From Curtobacterium flaccumfaciens (GTDB taxonomy: Bacteria > Actinomycetota > Actinomycetes > Actinomycetales > Microbacteriaceae), in contig NZ_JABMCF010000036.1 in the NCBI RefSeq assembly GCF_013359815.1, positions 248,001-312,000 on the forward strand: 64,000 nt of DNA, written 5' to 3'. This document shows, piece by piece, positions 63,552 to 64,000 of the stretch. How positions within the stretch are numbered: the first letter of the stretch is position 1; the number at the start of each line of letters is the position of its first letter. A program made the translations under genes and the position numbers. Under the pieces are notes generated by a model, which had not been told where the DNA came from, did no database searches, and was given only the letters and a program-made list of their open reading frames with translations.

Positions 63552-64000
63552 TCAGAGCGTCGTGAACGCGAGCGGCGTGATCGTCCGCGTCTCGCCGTCC
63601 CAGTGCCGCACGCCGCCGACGTCGAGCGTCTCGGGCAGCGGCACGGCACGCAGCGCAGCAACGGCGCGCGGCAGGTCCTCGTCACGAACCCGACGGGCCA
63701 GCGTGACGTGCGGCGACCAGTGCCCGGGCACCGACGTCTCGACGCCGCCGGGCGCGACCGCGTGCACCTCGCCGTGGAAGGTCGTGAGCGCCGCGTCGAG
63801 GACCACCGCGCGCACGAGCACCGACCGACCGGCACCCGCGGGGAAGAGCAGCAGCCCGCCGAGCCGGATCGCGGTCGGGACCGACGTGCGGAACCCGGCC
63901 GGCACGGGCAGCGTGTCCCCGGCGGCCAGGGTGACGTGCGGGGCGTTCGACGGCGACGGGTGCCGACCGAGGCTCGGCAGGTCGGCGTCGATCAGGGCCT
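63552..64000 (-). CDS. 2'-5' RNA ligase/LigT-like protein (5' end cut by window edge)
   Basis: Partial gene, about 149 residues to the stop at 63552. The two HxT motifs of the 2H phosphoesterase family appear as NAPHVTLAAGD and SPHVTLARRV. No start lies in the window; in-frame GTG codons exist but would remove the first motif. The family acts on RNA 2'-phosphates or 2',3'-cyclic ends in some members; the substrate here is unknown. It is convergent with the AldO-like gene. Confidence 0.8.
   Translation of the reverse strand, partial: ALIDADLPSLGRHPSPSNAPHVTLAAGDTLPVPAGFRTSVPTAIRLGGLLLFPAGAGRSVLVRAVVLDAALTTFHGEVHAVAPGGVETSVPGHWSPHVTLARRVRDEDLPRAVAALRAVPLPETLDVGGVRHWDGETRTITPLAFTTL

Overview
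The window is about 70% G+C and reads as chromosomal DNA from an actinobacterium of the family Microbacteriaceae, most likely a Curtobacterium-like organism (inference from gene content and order; no search was run). Supporting signs are a BldC-type regulator beside the 32-residue ribosomal protein bS22, a MenA/MenE/MenB plus ResA/CcdA/ResB/ResC neighbourhood, a short archaeal-type aspartyl-tRNA synthetase, families typical of Actinobacteria (DUF5997, MSMEG_6728, Holin-X), many GTG starts, and many leaderless genes in which a TANNNT -10 box lies 6-8 nt before the start codon. No prophage, transposase, integrase, CRISPR array, rRNA or tRNA gene was seen.

Layout. 1-4.4 kb: menaquinone synthesis (menA partial, menE, menB, and menC on the other strand). 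4.7-9.4 kb: cytochrome c maturation system II (resC, resB, ccdA, resA) with a histidine phosphatase. 9.5-14.6 kb: a SulP transporter and a divergent MerR regulator sharing one palindrome, aspS, a glutaredoxin, bS22 and a BldC-like protein. 14.8-20.6 kb: ArsR-type regulator, KtrB/KtrA potassium uptake, proC, a CDF metal exporter, tadA and upp. 20.6-22.2 kb: repeat-rich spacer, a 39-codon leaderless ORF, an orphan winged-helix regulator and a candidate small RNA. 22.2-28.7 kb: MarR, photolyase and beta-lactamase-like genes in one overlapping unit, a PfkB kinase with a divergent TetR, superoxide dismutase and a flavin reductase. 28.9-34.6 kb: an MFS exporter, a LacI regulator overlapping a two-domain dehydrogenase/aldo-keto reductase gene with two operators, and a TetR gene. 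34.7-36.8 kb: FMN riboswitch and ribE-ribB-ribH. 37.0-40.3 kb: two adjacent secreted low-complexity proteins, one a sortase-anchored protein with eight chaplin-like repeats. 40.4-53.7 kb: mostly single genes (acetyltransferases, regulators, MFS exporter, DNA glycosylase, sodium symporter, aroQ, FMN reductase). 54.2-60.0 kb: nrtR-nadA-nadB-nadC-cysteine desulfurase. 60.1-64 kb: acylphosphatase, MFS exporter, alditol-oxidase-like flavoprotein and a partial 2'-5' RNA ligase-like gene.

How the genes fit together. Menaquinone and cytochrome c maturation genes serve aerobic respiration. The cysteine desulfurase at the end of the nad operon can supply sulfur for the iron-sulfur cluster of NadA. The riboflavin genes are under FMN control. 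Several transporters sit beside their own regulators with visible operators. A GTGA-N4-TCAC motif appears twice before the dehydrogenase/reductase gene and once before the sodium symporter, which suggests a shared LacI-type regulon.

The most distinctive material is non-coding. At least three families of long palindromes recur between genes, and three separate spacers carry direct repeats (16, 27 and 31 bp) whose copies start 163-166 bp apart. The chaplin-like surface protein is the most interesting protein-level observation.
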